Shown in pieces: positions 31,306-39,888 of a DNA stretch of 64,000 nucleotides. The DNA is from Promicromonospora sp042731755 (GTDB lineage Bacteria > Actinomycetota > Actinomycetes > Actinomycetales > Cellulomonadaceae). The notes beneath the pieces were generated by a model, which saw only the letters and a list, made by a program, of their open reading frames with translations, was not told where the DNA came from and ran no database searches. Position 1 is the first letter of the stretch, and each line of letters opens with the position of its first letter. Where the stretch lies: contig NZ_JBHWLR010000004.1 in the NCBI RefSeq assembly GCF_042731755.1, forward strand, positions 372,001-436,000, read 5' to 3'. A program made the translations under genes and the position numbers.

Positions 31306-31914
31306 CTACGCCCCCGACACCCCGCACACCCGCTCGACCAGGTCACGCCAGCCGGCCTCGAAGCGGGCCGTCGGCTCCGGTCCCTCCAGGTCCGGACCGG
31401 CGGAGAGCTGGAGCAGCAGCGGGCCGTCCAGCGCGTACGCGAGCTGGCCCGCGAGCACCTCGACGTCGGCGCCCGGCAGGTCGACCTCGCGCAGCAGCAC
31501 CCGCAGGTGGATCTCGGACAGGGGCCGACGCCGGCCGGCCTGGCGGCCGTCGAGCGTGGCGCGCGCGACGGCGTGGTGGTCGGCGAGGAACCGGACGCGC
31601 GCCGTGCCGTAGGCGATGATGCGGTCGACCGGCGGCGCCCCGGGGCCGAGCGGCGGCGGGCCGCTGAGCACGCGTTGCTGCAGCTCGCGCTCGCTGTCGT
31701 CGAGCAGGGCCTGGAAGATCCCGGCGCGGGAGCCGAACCGGCGGAACACCGTGCCCTTGCCGAGCCCGGAGCGTTCGGCCAGGAGGTCCATCGTGAGGCA
31801 GTCCGCCCCCACCTCGGCCAGGAGGTCGCGGGCGGTGGCGAGCAGCACCTGACGGTTGCGGGCGGCGTCGGCCCGCTCGGGCTGCGGTGTGCCCCACGTC
31901 ATCGGCGTGCTCAT
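31306..31914 (-). CDS. TetR-family transcriptional regulator
   Basis: A 202-residue protein with an N-terminal TetR helix-turn-helix (about 18-65: NRQVLLATARDLLAEVGAD, then ERSGLGKGTVFRRFGSRAGI) and a helical ligand domain. It is divergent from the deazaflavin-dependent reductase gene 85 bases away and likely controls it and itself. It converges on the metal exporter with only 18 bases between stops. Confidence 0.88.
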   Translation of the reverse strand: MSTPMTWGTPQPERADAARNRQVLLATARDLLAEVGADCLTMDLLAERSGLGKGTVFRRFGSRAGIFQALLDDSERELQQRVLSGPPPLGPGAPPVDRIIAYGTARVRFLADHHAVARATLDGRQAGRRRPLSEIHLRVLLREVDLPGADVEVLAGQLAYALDGPLLLQLSAGPDLEGPEPTARFEAGWRDLVERVCGVSGA

Positions 31915-31999
31915 GTCCGGATGCTATCCGGAACCGCGTAAGCGGGGTAAAGTCCGGTTAGGTCGGCCGGGGGGCCGGCGGAGGTCCGAGGAGGACGAG

Positions 32000-32431
32000 A
32001 TGGCAGACATGAACACCGGGATCATCGAGGCGTTCCGCGCGAACGCGGGCGTGCTGGGCGCGGACGTCGCAGGAGGGCACTTCGACGGCAAGCGGCTGCT
32101 GCTCCTGCACCACGTCGGGCGGGTCAGCGGCAAGCAGTACGTGACGCCGCTGGTGGCCGCGACCGACGGCGACGCCTACCTCGTCGTGGGCTCGCTGGGC
32201 GGCGCGCCCAAGGACCCGACCTGGGTGGCCAACGTGGAGGACGGCGCCGCGGAGACGACCATCGAGGTGGGCGACCAGACCCTGCGGGCGGCCGTCACCG
32301 TGGTGCGCCCGACGTCGCCCGAGTGGGAGCGGCTCTACGGGATCTGGGCCGAGTACTGGCCGGACGCCAAGGTGTACGAGACCCACACCGACCGCAAGTT
32401 CCCCGTGATCCGCCTGGAGCCGACGGCCTGA
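32000..32431 (+). CDS. Deazaflavin (F420)-dependent nitroreductase family protein
   Basis: The ATG at 32000 follows AGGAGG. The 143-residue split-barrel protein shows the DDN pattern: LLLLHHVGRVSGKQYVTPL, AYLVVGSLGGAPKDPTWVAN and VVRPTSPEWERLYGIWAEYWP ending YETHTDRKFPVIRLEP. Such enzymes use reduced F420 to reduce nitro compounds, quinones or enones. The substrate is unknown. It is probably controlled by the divergent TetR protein. Confidence 0.88.
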   Translation: MADMNTGIIEAFRANAGVLGADVAGGHFDGKRLLLLHHVGRVSGKQYVTPLVAATDGDAYLVVGSLGGAPKDPTWVANVEDGAAETTIEVGDQTLRAAVTVVRPTSPEWERLYGIWAEYWPDAKVYETHTDRKFPVIRLEPTA

Positions 32432-32439
32432 GCCGGGGC

Positions 32440-33558
32440 TCAGCCGCCGTCGACCGAGCGGACGAACTCCCGCACGCGCGCCGCCATCTCGCCCGGCACC
32501 TCGCCGACCGTGAAGTGTCCGCCCTCCGGCAGGCGGTCGAACACCCGCAGGTCGAGGTAGTGGCGGCGCGCGAGCGACTCGGGGTACGTGCCCTCGTGCC
32601 GCTGGACGAGGACTGCGGCCGGCACCGTCGCCGGCGGGATCGGGCCGGGCTGGTCGGCGCCCTCGTAGTAGGGGCGGAACGATGACGCGATGGTCTGGGT
32701 GGCCCAGTAGATCGTCGCCTCGGTCAGGATGCGGTCCCGGGAGATGCGCTGCTCCACGGCGCGCGGGTCGCCGGGCGGGGTGTCGCTCCACTCGACGAGC
32801 TTCTCCGTCAGCCAGGCCAGCAGGCCGGCGGGGGAGTCGTTGAGGGCGGTCGCGAGCGTGTCCGGCCGGGTGGCCTGGACGTGGCCGTAGGCGCCGTCAG
32901 TCTGGTGCCGCGCGGCGATGCCGTCGAAGAACTCCTTGGCCTCGGGGTCGTCGAGCGCTGCCCGCTCCGCCGTGGTCGGGAAGTGCGCGTGCGTGGCGAC
33001 GATGCCCGCCACGTGCGCCGGGTACCGGGCCGCGATGAGGTCGCTGACGTTCGCCGTGACGTCCTCGCCGTAGGTGAAGTACCGCTCGTAGCCCAGCACG
33101 TCGGTCATCAGCGCGTGCATGGTGGCGGCCAGCCGCGTCTCCGACATCTCGCCGTCCGCGTACGGCGTCGAGAACGCGAAACCTGGCAGGCTCGCGACCA
33201 CCACGTCGAGGTCGGGCAGCAGGTCGGCGAAGTCGAGCTGCAGCGCGAACGTGTGCGGCCACCCGTGCAGCACGAGCAGCGCCGGGGCGTCCGGCTGCTC
33301 CGACCGGAGGTGCGCGAAGTGCACGTCCGCGCCCCCGACGTCGGCGAGGAACTGCGGGTGCCCGTTCAGCCAGGCCTCGCGCGCCCGCCAGTCCCAGCTG
33401 ATCCAGTGGTCGACGAGCTCGCGCAGGTAGCCGGACGTCATGCCCGACGCCGGACGCCGGGGCGAGTCCTCGGGGATCCTGCTGCGCGCCAGGCGATCAC
33501 GCAGGTCCGTGAGGACCTGGTCGGGGACGTGCACGGTGAAGGGCCGGGGCTCGCTCAT
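32440..33558 (-). CDS. Epoxide hydrolase-like alpha/beta hydrolase
   Basis: A 372-residue protein with the EHN N-terminal domain (FTVHVPDQVLTDLRDRLARS, then WDWRAREAWLNGHPQF) and an alpha/beta hydrolase core. Visible residues are the oxyanion HGWPHTF, the nucleophile elbow YGEDVTANVS, and the C-terminal His in LPEGGHFTVGEVPGEM. The elbow normally reads GGDxG; here the first Gly is Glu-preceded, an unusual variant. A helical lid with YWATQTIASSFRPYYEG supplies tyrosines. The likely role is hydrolysis of epoxides or esters. It converges on the F420-type gene with eight bases between stops. A paralogue is at 54455. Confidence 0.82.
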   Translation of the reverse strand: MSEPRPFTVHVPDQVLTDLRDRLARSRIPEDSPRRPASGMTSGYLRELVDHWISWDWRAREAWLNGHPQFLADVGGADVHFAHLRSEQPDAPALLVLHGWPHTFALQLDFADLLPDLDVVVASLPGFAFSTPYADGEMSETRLAATMHALMTDVLGYERYFTYGEDVTANVSDLIAARYPAHVAGIVATHAHFPTTAERAALDDPEAKEFFDGIAARHQTDGAYGHVQATRPDTLATALNDSPAGLLAWLTEKLVEWSDTPPGDPRAVEQRISRDRILTEATIYWATQTIASSFRPYYEGADQPGPIPPATVPAAVLVQRHEGTYPESLARRHYLDLRVFDRLPEGGHFTVGEVPGEMAARVREFVRSVDGG

Positions 33559-33600
33559 GCCACGACGTTAGACGCCGCCACTGACATCCGCGGGGTGGCG

Positions 33601-34236
33601 TCAGGCGGTCCAGCTCCGCAGCCGCCCGGCGGCGGTGCCGTTGTTGCCGAGCCGGTAGATGCTCAGGCCGACGGGATGGAACGTGAGCTCCTCGAACGGC
33701 TCGACCTCCACCGCGCCCATCTCGTCGAGCGGGACCAGCCCCACGGTGACGTGCCCGACGTAGCTCGCGCCGCTGTGTTCGGGGACGTAGCGCTCGACGT
33801 AGTCGATCGTGGCCTGGTTGATCTCGGGTTCGGCGGCGGTGCCCACGAAGGCCTCCGCGGTTCCGCCGGACGCGACGAACGGCGCCACGGCGTCGATCAG
33901 CCGGGCCTGGAGCTCCAGGACCTCGGGCGACGCCCGCACCACGATGCCGGCCAGGCCCACGCCTCCGGCCGCCGCGATCTGCCGGATCCCGGTGGCCCGG
34001 AGAGGGAGCGCCACCAGGTCTACCGGGCCGACCGCGGAGCCCACGGCGTCGTACATCCCGGCGAGGTCGGCGCTGCGCACGTACCGCTGCAGGATCGTGA
34101 CGTGCGGCTGATGGTGCCCGTCGAGCGCGAACCCGGCGGGCAGGCGGGCCAGCATCGCGGCGTTGACCGCCCTGGCCCGCGCGAGCATCGTCGGGTCGGG
34201 GTCGATCAGGATGTCGATCGCGGTCAGGTCGGTCAT
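33601..34236 (-). CDS. 2H phosphoesterase, 2'-5' RNA ligase family
   Basis: The start is ATG 34236, preceded by GGGAGG. The 211-residue protein has the two HxTx-type motifs of 2H phosphoesterases: PHVTILQRY near residue 48 and GHVTVGLVPL near 165. The family includes LigT and cyclic phosphodiesterases acting on 2'-5' or cyclic RNA ends and small nucleotides. Here the substrate is unknown. It is 43 bases from the epoxide hydrolase start and may be co-transcribed with it. Confidence 0.8.
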   Translation of the reverse strand: MTDLTAIDILIDPDPTMLARARAVNAAMLARLPAGFALDGHHQPHVTILQRYVRSADLAGMYDAVGSAVGPVDLVALPLRATGIRQIAAAGGVGLAGIVVRASPEVLELQARLIDAVAPFVASGGTAEAFVGTAAEPEINQATIDYVERYVPEHSGASYVGHVTVGLVPLDEMGAVEVEPFEELTFHPVGLSIYRLGNNGTAAGRLRSWTA

Positions 34237-34253
34237 CTCGCGCACCTCCCGGC

Positions 34254-34315
34254 ACCGGTCGCGGAGCTCGGGCCCGCGAGGAGGTCCCTCGCGCCACGAT
34301 GCCTCCGCGACCGGT
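34254..34315 (-). terminator. Terminator hairpin of the peptide/GH127 operon
   Basis: Perfect 13-base arms ACCGGTCGCGGAG (34254-34266) and its complement (34303-34315) enclose a smaller CGCGAG...CTCGCG hairpin. It lies just past the stop of the secreted protease gene (34331). Confidence 0.65.
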
Positions 34316-34330
34316 CCGGTGCAACAACGG

Positions 34331-35569
34331 TCAGGGCCGGACGGTGACCTTCAGCGTGCCCGCGGGGCCGGCGCGGAAGGTGAGCTCCGCGCCCGTCGTC
34401 GGCTCGGTCCAGGAGGAGCCCACCGCGAACGGGGCGTCGTCCAGGCCGCCGGCCGAACCCGGCGTCGAGTCCACGACCCGGACCGGACCCTCGCCCGAGG
34501 GCACGGACGTGTCGACCGTGTACACCAGCGCGCCCCGCGCGCCGATGCCCTCGTCGTAGCCCACGGGCTGCCGGTTCTCGACGACGACGGCGCGCGTCGC
34601 CGACAGCGGGTACACGACCATCGCGTCCTGCCCCGGGCTCGCGTCACCCGAGCGGGCGACCGGCGCCAGCCGCGCGGACGTCGTCCGCCCCTGGCCGGCG
34701 CAGACCACCTGGTCGTCGTCCAGCCAGCCGAGCTGCCACCGGTGCCACGCGAAGTACTCCGGCCCCGCGCCCGAGATCAGGCCCATGAGGTCCCAGCCGC
34801 CGACCGCGGCGTGGTAGTTGCCCGGGTCCGCCGGCGGCGCCTCGAACAGGTAGAGGTCCGGCAGGCCGAGCGTGTGACCCGACTCGTGCGCCAGCACCAG
34901 CCCGCCCCAGCGCCACTGGTCGTAGCCGAACGTGACGGCGTGCGTCAGGTGGTTGCCGTCCGCGGTGACGTCCAGGAAGTTCGTGGTCGGCGAGTAGGTG
35001 ATGTTCGGCGCCTCCTTCGTGGCCGTCACCCAGACCACGTCGACGTCGGAGAAGTCGAACGAGTCGTCCGCCGCGGCGATCGCGTCGCCGATGTAGCGCA
35101 CGTGGTCCTCGTAGCTCAGGCCCCGCTCGAACGGGTACGCCGTGGACGGCTCGGGCATCCGCACCCAGCCGTCCGACGTCGTCGTGGTCACGTCCAGCCG
35201 GCCGCCCGAGACCCGCTCCAGGTACTCGACGCCCGAGGCCAGGTTGTCCCGCGCCTCCTGGGCCGAGCCCGCGGACGCCGGGTGGTCGTCGAAGTCCACG
35301 AGCAGCAGCGCGGCCTTCAGCGTGCCGACGGCCGGGAGGGCCTGGTCGTCCACCGGGAAGCCGGAGCCGAGCCCGTCGACGGCGGCGGCCAGGCGGCAGT
35401 CGGCCACCGACGTCGGCGCGGCGAATGTGGACGACGCGGCGGCGACGCCTGACGACGACGGCGGGTCGGCCGCGGCGCTCGCCGGCACCGCGCCGAGAGC
35501 GAGGGTCGTGGCGGCCAACGCCGCGATCGGTAGGGCCAGGGACGGTCGGGCGGCTCGCTGCTGCTTCAT
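34331..35569 (-). CDS. Secreted M6-like zinc metalloprotease
   Basis: The 412-residue protein has a signal peptide (basic start, hydrophobic ALPIAALAATTLALG, cut near ASA-AA). The catalytic motif LAHESGHTLGLPDLY has H228, E229 and H232, and GGWDLMG near 260 is the methionine-turn region, both typical of immune-inhibitor-A-type (M6) peptidases. A C-terminal beta domain follows. It is last in the operon with the ABC transporter, proline peptidases and GH127 enzyme, 25 bases after GH127. It likely cuts protein outside the cell to give peptides for import. Confidence 0.82.
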   Translation of the reverse strand: MKQQRAARPSLALPIAALAATTLALGAVPASAAADPPSSSGVAAASSTFAAPTSVADCRLAAAVDGLGSGFPVDDQALPAVGTLKAALLLVDFDDHPASAGSAQEARDNLASGVEYLERVSGGRLDVTTTTSDGWVRMPEPSTAYPFERGLSYEDHVRYIGDAIAAADDSFDFSDVDVVWVTATKEAPNITYSPTTNFLDVTADGNHLTHAVTFGYDQWRWGGLVLAHESGHTLGLPDLYLFEAPPADPGNYHAAVGGWDLMGLISGAGPEYFAWHRWQLGWLDDDQVVCAGQGRTTSARLAPVARSGDASPGQDAMVVYPLSATRAVVVENRQPVGYDEGIGARGALVYTVDTSVPSGEGPVRVVDSTPGSAGGLDDAPFAVGSSWTEPTTGAELTFRAGPAGTLKVTVRP

Positions 35570-35594
35570 GCGTGCACTCCTGTTCGCTGGTCGG

Positions 35595-38453
35595 TCATTC
35601 GGTGGGGTCGGCGTCGGCGGGCGCCGACGCCGACCCGTCGGCGGGCGGGAGCACCAGGGTGCGGACCGGCTCCTGGTTGCCCGCGCGGTCGGTCGCCGCG
35701 TACTCGATGACCTGCGGCGCGTCGGACAGCGCCCGGCTGAACGGCTCGGCGAAGGTGGCCCAGAACGTGTCCGGCCCCTTCCACCGGATGCTGTCCACGC
35801 CCGAGACGTCGTCGACGGCGGTCAGGTTGATCTCGACGCCCCGCGGGCCCAGGCGCTTGGTCGTCACCTTGGTTCGCGGCGGTTTGGTGTCGACGCTGAC
35901 CTCGCGGACGACGCGGCGCTCCCGGCCCGCGTCGTCGACGGCGCGCGCGGTAACGGTGTGCACACCGTCGGACAGGACCAGCGGCGCCTGCCCCGCGGGC
36001 GCCCAGGGGCCGTCGTCCACCCGGACCTCGACAACGGGCTCGCCGGTGTCGGCCCGCGCGGTGACCGTGAGCTCCGCCGGCCGGAGGTACCAGCCGGTCA
36101 CGCCGGGCGCCGCGGCCGGGACGATCTCCACGCGCGGCGCGGAGCCGTCGTGCGCGGCGGTCGGCGCCCGGGACAGGAGCGCGGCCTCCTCCGCCGCACG
36201 CGCGGCTTCCTCCGCCGCACGCGCGGCTTCGTCCGCCGCACGCGCGGCCTCCCGGTCGGCGTCGCCCCCGGCTCCGGGCCCGGCGCCGCCGTCGTCCTCC
36301 GGCCCGACGGCGGAGCGTGCCGCCGCCACGAGCACCTGCCGCGCCTCCGCGGCGCTCAGCAGCCCGAGCTCCACGAACTCGTGCGTGGTGCGCAGCACCG
36401 CCTCGACGAACGCGCCCCGGTCGGCGAACCCGCCGTCCGCCCAGAGCACGTCGAGAAAGGTCCGTCCGTCCGCCCGCCCCGCGTTGGGCACGCCCGAGTC
36501 AGCCGCCGGGTCCGCGCCGGCGAACGCGATCCGGGCGTCGGCCCGGCGCAGGTACATGTGGTATCGGGCGTCCGACCCGGACCACGTCGGCTCCAGGACG
36601 AGGTCGCCCAGTCGCCACGTGCCGTCGTCGGCCGGGGTCAGCGGGGCGTCCAGCGTGCCGTCGAGCCGCCGCCAGGTCGCGGCCTGGACCGGCAGCCAGG
36701 TCGTGGCGGCGCTGCGCGCGAGCAGGACCGTCGGCCCGAGCTCCAGAGTCACCACGGACGTGTCGTCCGGCGCCGGGACCTCGCGCAGCGTCAGCGGCAT
36801 GTCGATCTCGACCACGGTGCCGGGGCGCCAGTCACGCCGCAGGACGACGTACCCGCCGTCGGCCCGCACGGACTGCGCCTCGCCGTCCACCCGGACGCCG
36901 AACACGGGGGAGGGCGTGGCCCAGCCCGGCACCCGCAGGCGCAGCTCCAGGTCGCCGGTCGCGTCGACCCGGATCCGGCTGGCGCCCTCCAGCGGGTACG
37001 CCGTCTCCTGGATCAGACGGACGCCGGCCTCCGGCCAGCTCGCCGTCGACGCCACGTAGAGGTTGACCCACACGGTCCGGACGCCGCCGTCGGGCCCCGC
37101 CGCACCGCCGTCCGAACCACCCGAGCTGCCCGGGCCGCCCGACCGGAAGTACACGGAGTCCTGGTACTTGACGTGGTTCTCCAGCCCGGTGCCGCCGCAG
37201 CAGGTGCCCACGTTGTCCCACTCGCGCAGCGCCCCCGGGTGCACGGGGAACATGTACGTGACCTCGGGCGAGTCGTCCGAGGTCACGTCGCGCCGCGAGC
37301 CCAGGATCTGGTTGGTCACGGCCCGCTCGTAGTAGTCGGCGAACCGCGCCTCGCCCGTGCGCTCGAAGAGGGCCCGGGCGATCTTGAGCATGTTGTAGGT
37401 CACGCACGTCTCGGCGTTCCGGTTGCCGATGTCGCCCGCGACGGCGCCCGCCGGCCCCCACAGCTCGTTCTCGCCGGAGCCCCCGTGCGCGTAGGTGCGG
37501 CCGGGCACGAGCATGTCCCAGAGGTGGACGACGGCGTCCAGGTATCGGGTCTCGCCGGTCAGGTCGGCCAGCCCGAGGTAGCCCAGGAGCGTGGCGGCGT
37601 GCTGGTTGGCGTGCATGCCGTCCAGCTCGTCCCGGCCCGCCGCCGCGAAGTCCAGCAGCGTGTCCAGGTCGAACAGCCGGGCCGTCTCGACGAACGTGCG
37701 GTCCCCGGTCAGCACCGCGAGGTCGCACAGCACCTCGTTCATGCCCCCGGCCTCGCCCGCGATGTACAGGGCCCACATGTCGGCGCGCTGCTCGGCCGGC
37801 AGCACGGACAGCCGCCCGTGCACCCAGCGTCCCATCGCGGCGGCGACGTCCAGCGCCACACCCGAGCCCGTGTGCCGGTGCGCGTCGAGCAGCCCCGCCA
37901 TGATCTTGTGGCACGTGTAGTACGGCGCCCAGATCTCGCCGTAGGGCGCAAGGCCCTCCAGCCGCGAGAACTGCCACTCGCCGTACGCGGCCAGGAACCC
38001 GGGGTGGCTGTAGCGCCCCGTCGCGGCCAGCGTCTCCTGGACCTCCCGCAGTCCCTCGACCAGGTCGTCGACCTTGGCGTGCAGCTCGGCCCGCAGCGCG
38101 GCGTCGTCCGCGCCGCCCGCCGCGAGCGCCAGCATGGACAGGAAGTGCCCCGCGTAGTGGCCGCGCAGGAGGTTCGCGGTGGGCGCGGCCTCGCGGCCGG
38201 GGTAGTCGTCGGGGCCCCAGGCGTCCTCGTCGGGGTGGCCGAAGTCCTCCCAGCCGCCCGGCGGCAGCGCCCCGCGCGTGTCCAGCCCGGCGTTCGCGCG
38301 GAACACGGCGAGCAGCCGGTCGACCGGGTAGACGCGGGCCAGGTGCAGCATCTGGTCGCGGGCCCGGGTGAAGACGCCGCCCGTGAGGACGACGTCGGCG
38401 AGCGGGAACGGCTCGGCCACGCGAGGTGGTGCCGTCAGCACGGCCTCAGCCAT
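35595..38453 (-). CDS. GH127 beta-L-arabinofuranosidase with C-terminal Ig-like domains
   Basis: A 952-residue protein. The GH127 part (about 15-660) has the catalytic set seen in Bifidobacterium HypBA1: E348-T-C350 and the adjacent C418-C419 in GTCCGGTG, with E328 or E330 as the further zinc/acid residue. HypBA1 removes L-arabinofuranose from hydroxyproline-linked arabino-oligosaccharides. After an Ala/Glu linker (repeat at 36181) come two OmpL47-like beta domains with VSVDTKPPRTKV. No signal peptide is visible although such C-terminal domains are usually extracellular. It overlaps the aminopeptidase gene by eight bases and shares its operon with peptide uptake genes. Confidence 0.9.
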   Translation of the reverse strand: MAEAVLTAPPRVAEPFPLADVVLTGGVFTRARDQMLHLARVYPVDRLLAVFRANAGLDTRGALPPGGWEDFGHPDEDAWGPDDYPGREAAPTANLLRGHYAGHFLSMLALAAGGADDAALRAELHAKVDDLVEGLREVQETLAATGRYSHPGFLAAYGEWQFSRLEGLAPYGEIWAPYYTCHKIMAGLLDAHRHTGSGVALDVAAAMGRWVHGRLSVLPAEQRADMWALYIAGEAGGMNEVLCDLAVLTGDRTFVETARLFDLDTLLDFAAAGRDELDGMHANQHAATLLGYLGLADLTGETRYLDAVVHLWDMLVPGRTYAHGGSGENELWGPAGAVAGDIGNRNAETCVTYNMLKIARALFERTGEARFADYYERAVTNQILGSRRDVTSDDSPEVTYMFPVHPGALREWDNVGTCCGGTGLENHVKYQDSVYFRSGGPGSSGGSDGGAAGPDGGVRTVWVNLYVASTASWPEAGVRLIQETAYPLEGASRIRVDATGDLELRLRVPGWATPSPVFGVRVDGEAQSVRADGGYVVLRRDWRPGTVVEIDMPLTLREVPAPDDTSVVTLELGPTVLLARSAATTWLPVQAATWRRLDGTLDAPLTPADDGTWRLGDLVLEPTWSGSDARYHMYLRRADARIAFAGADPAADSGVPNAGRADGRTFLDVLWADGGFADRGAFVEAVLRTTHEFVELGLLSAAEARQVLVAAARSAVGPEDDGGAGPGAGGDADREAARAADEAARAAEEAARAAEEAALLSRAPTAAHDGSAPRVEIVPAAAPGVTGWYLRPAELTVTARADTGEPVVEVRVDDGPWAPAGQAPLVLSDGVHTVTARAVDDAGRERRVVREVSVDTKPPRTKVTTKRLGPRGVEINLTAVDDVSGVDSIRWKGPDTFWATFAEPFSRALSDAPQVIEYAATDRAGNQEPVRTLVLPPADGSASAPADADPTE
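36181..36243. repeat. Three 21-base tandem repeats in the GH127 linker
   Basis: Units 36181-36201, 36202-36222 and 36223-36243 differ by one or two bases and encode EEAARAA-type heptads that form a helical spacer between catalytic and beta domains. Confidence 0.9.
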
Positions 38454-39888
38454 TGCCGAGCCGTTCCGTGGTCCACCGCTCGATGCCGGCGGCGTCGATG
38501 GGCAGGGCGTCGGAGAGCACCTCGGCGCTGTCGGCCGTGACCAGCAGGTCGTCCTCCAGGCGCACGCCGATGCCGCGCAGCTCGGGCGGCACGGTCTCGT
38601 CGTGGGCGTGGAAGTACAGGCCGGGCTCGACGGTCATGACCACGCCGGGGGCCAGGGGAGCGGCCTGGTAGGTGGGGTAGTCGGAGTGGGCGCAGTCGTG
38701 CACGTCCAGCCCGAGGTGGTGGCCGATGCCGCAGACCAGCCAGCGCCGGTGCTGCTGCCCGCCGGGGGAGAGCGCCTCGTCGACGGAGACGTCCAGCAGG
38801 CCCCAGTCGTGCAGCCCCTGCGCGATGACCTCCATGGAGGCGTAGTGGAAGTCGAGGTACTCCACGCCGGGACGGATCTGCGCCATGCCGGCGCGGTGCG
38901 CCTTCTCGACCAGGTCGTGCACCTGCCGCTGGATCGGGCTGAAGGTGCCCGACGGCGGGATGGTGCGCGTGACGTCGGCCGTGTACAGCGAGCTGGCCTC
39001 GACGCCCATGTCGAGCAGCAGCGGCATGTCGGGCAGGATCGGTCCGTCGCACCGCACCCAGTGCAGGGTCGGGGCGTGCGGGCCGGAGCCGACGATCGTC
39101 GAGTAGCCCGGCCCGTTGCCGAACGTGCGGGCGTGCCGGTCGAACGTGCCCTGCAGCCAGCGCTCGCCGAGCCCGCCGACGGCGCGCGGCACCTCGCGCG
39201 CGACCGCGTCGAACCCGGTCACGGTGTGGTCGATCGCCTCGCGGAGCTGCGCGATCTCCCAGTCGTCCTTGATCATGCGCAGGTCGGACAGCGCCCGCGC
39301 CAGGTCCTCGGACGGCTTGAGGCCGAACCGGCGCACCAGGTCGTCGTCGACCGACGGCGAGGCGAGGGCGCCGTCCAGGGTGTCGAGCACGCCGTCCAGC
39401 GCGGAGCGCGGCTCCACGGCGATGCCGAGCGCCCCGGCCCACGCGGCCAGGTCGGGGGAGGGCCCCACCCACAGCTCGCCGTAGGCCGCGTTCGCGAAGA
39501 ACTCGCTCTCGCCGGGCCGCGCGGGCGGCGGCAGGTACAGCGTCGCGTCGTGCCCGCCGTCGCTCGCCCGCAGCACCAGGACGCCGTCCTCGGGCTGCAC
39601 ACCCGTGAGCCACACGAAGTCGCTGTCCGCGCGGAACCCGTACATCGCGTCGCCGTTGCGCAGCGGCGCGCGCCCGGCGCTGACCACGGCGTCGCGCGCG
39701 CCGATGCGCTCCGACAGGCGGCGGCGGTGGTCGGCGGCCGCCTCCGGCGCCCCGGGGATCACCGGGACGACGACGTCGGGCGCGCCCCAGCCGCGGGCCA
39801 TGTGGGCGTTGAACGCCGGGCTGTCGGCCAGCCGGGGCGCGCGGGTCCCCGCGTAGGGCGGCCGGCCGGTGGTGTCGTGCGTGCTCAT
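38446..39888 (-). CDS. Xaa-Pro aminopeptidase (M24B)
   Basis: The 480-residue protein has an N-terminal creatinase-like domain (MYGFRADSDFVWLTGVQPED) and an M24 pita-bread domain. The five metal ligands are in LLLDMGVEASSLYTADVTRT (two Asp), GIGHHLGLDVHD (His), VEPGLYFH (Glu) and GIGVRLEDDLLV (Glu). It removes the residue before an N-terminal proline or hydroxyproline in the cytosol. It overlaps the prolyl iminopeptidase gene by four bases. Together the two enzymes would empty Pro/Hyp-rich peptides into free amino acids. Confidence 0.93.
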   Translation of the reverse strand: MSTHDTTGRPPYAGTRAPRLADSPAFNAHMARGWGAPDVVVPVIPGAPEAAADHRRRLSERIGARDAVVSAGRAPLRNGDAMYGFRADSDFVWLTGVQPEDGVLVLRASDGGHDATLYLPPPARPGESEFFANAAYGELWVGPSPDLAAWAGALGIAVEPRSALDGVLDTLDGALASPSVDDDLVRRFGLKPSEDLARALSDLRMIKDDWEIAQLREAIDHTVTGFDAVAREVPRAVGGLGERWLQGTFDRHARTFGNGPGYSTIVGSGPHAPTLHWVRCDGPILPDMPLLLDMGVEASSLYTADVTRTIPPSGTFSPIQRQVHDLVEKAHRAGMAQIRPGVEYLDFHYASMEVIAQGLHDWGLLDVSVDEALSPGGQQHRRWLVCGIGHHLGLDVHDCAHSDYPTYQAAPLAPGVVMTVEPGLYFHAHDETVPPELRGIGVRLEDDLLVTADSAEVLSDALPIDAAGIERWTTERLGNG

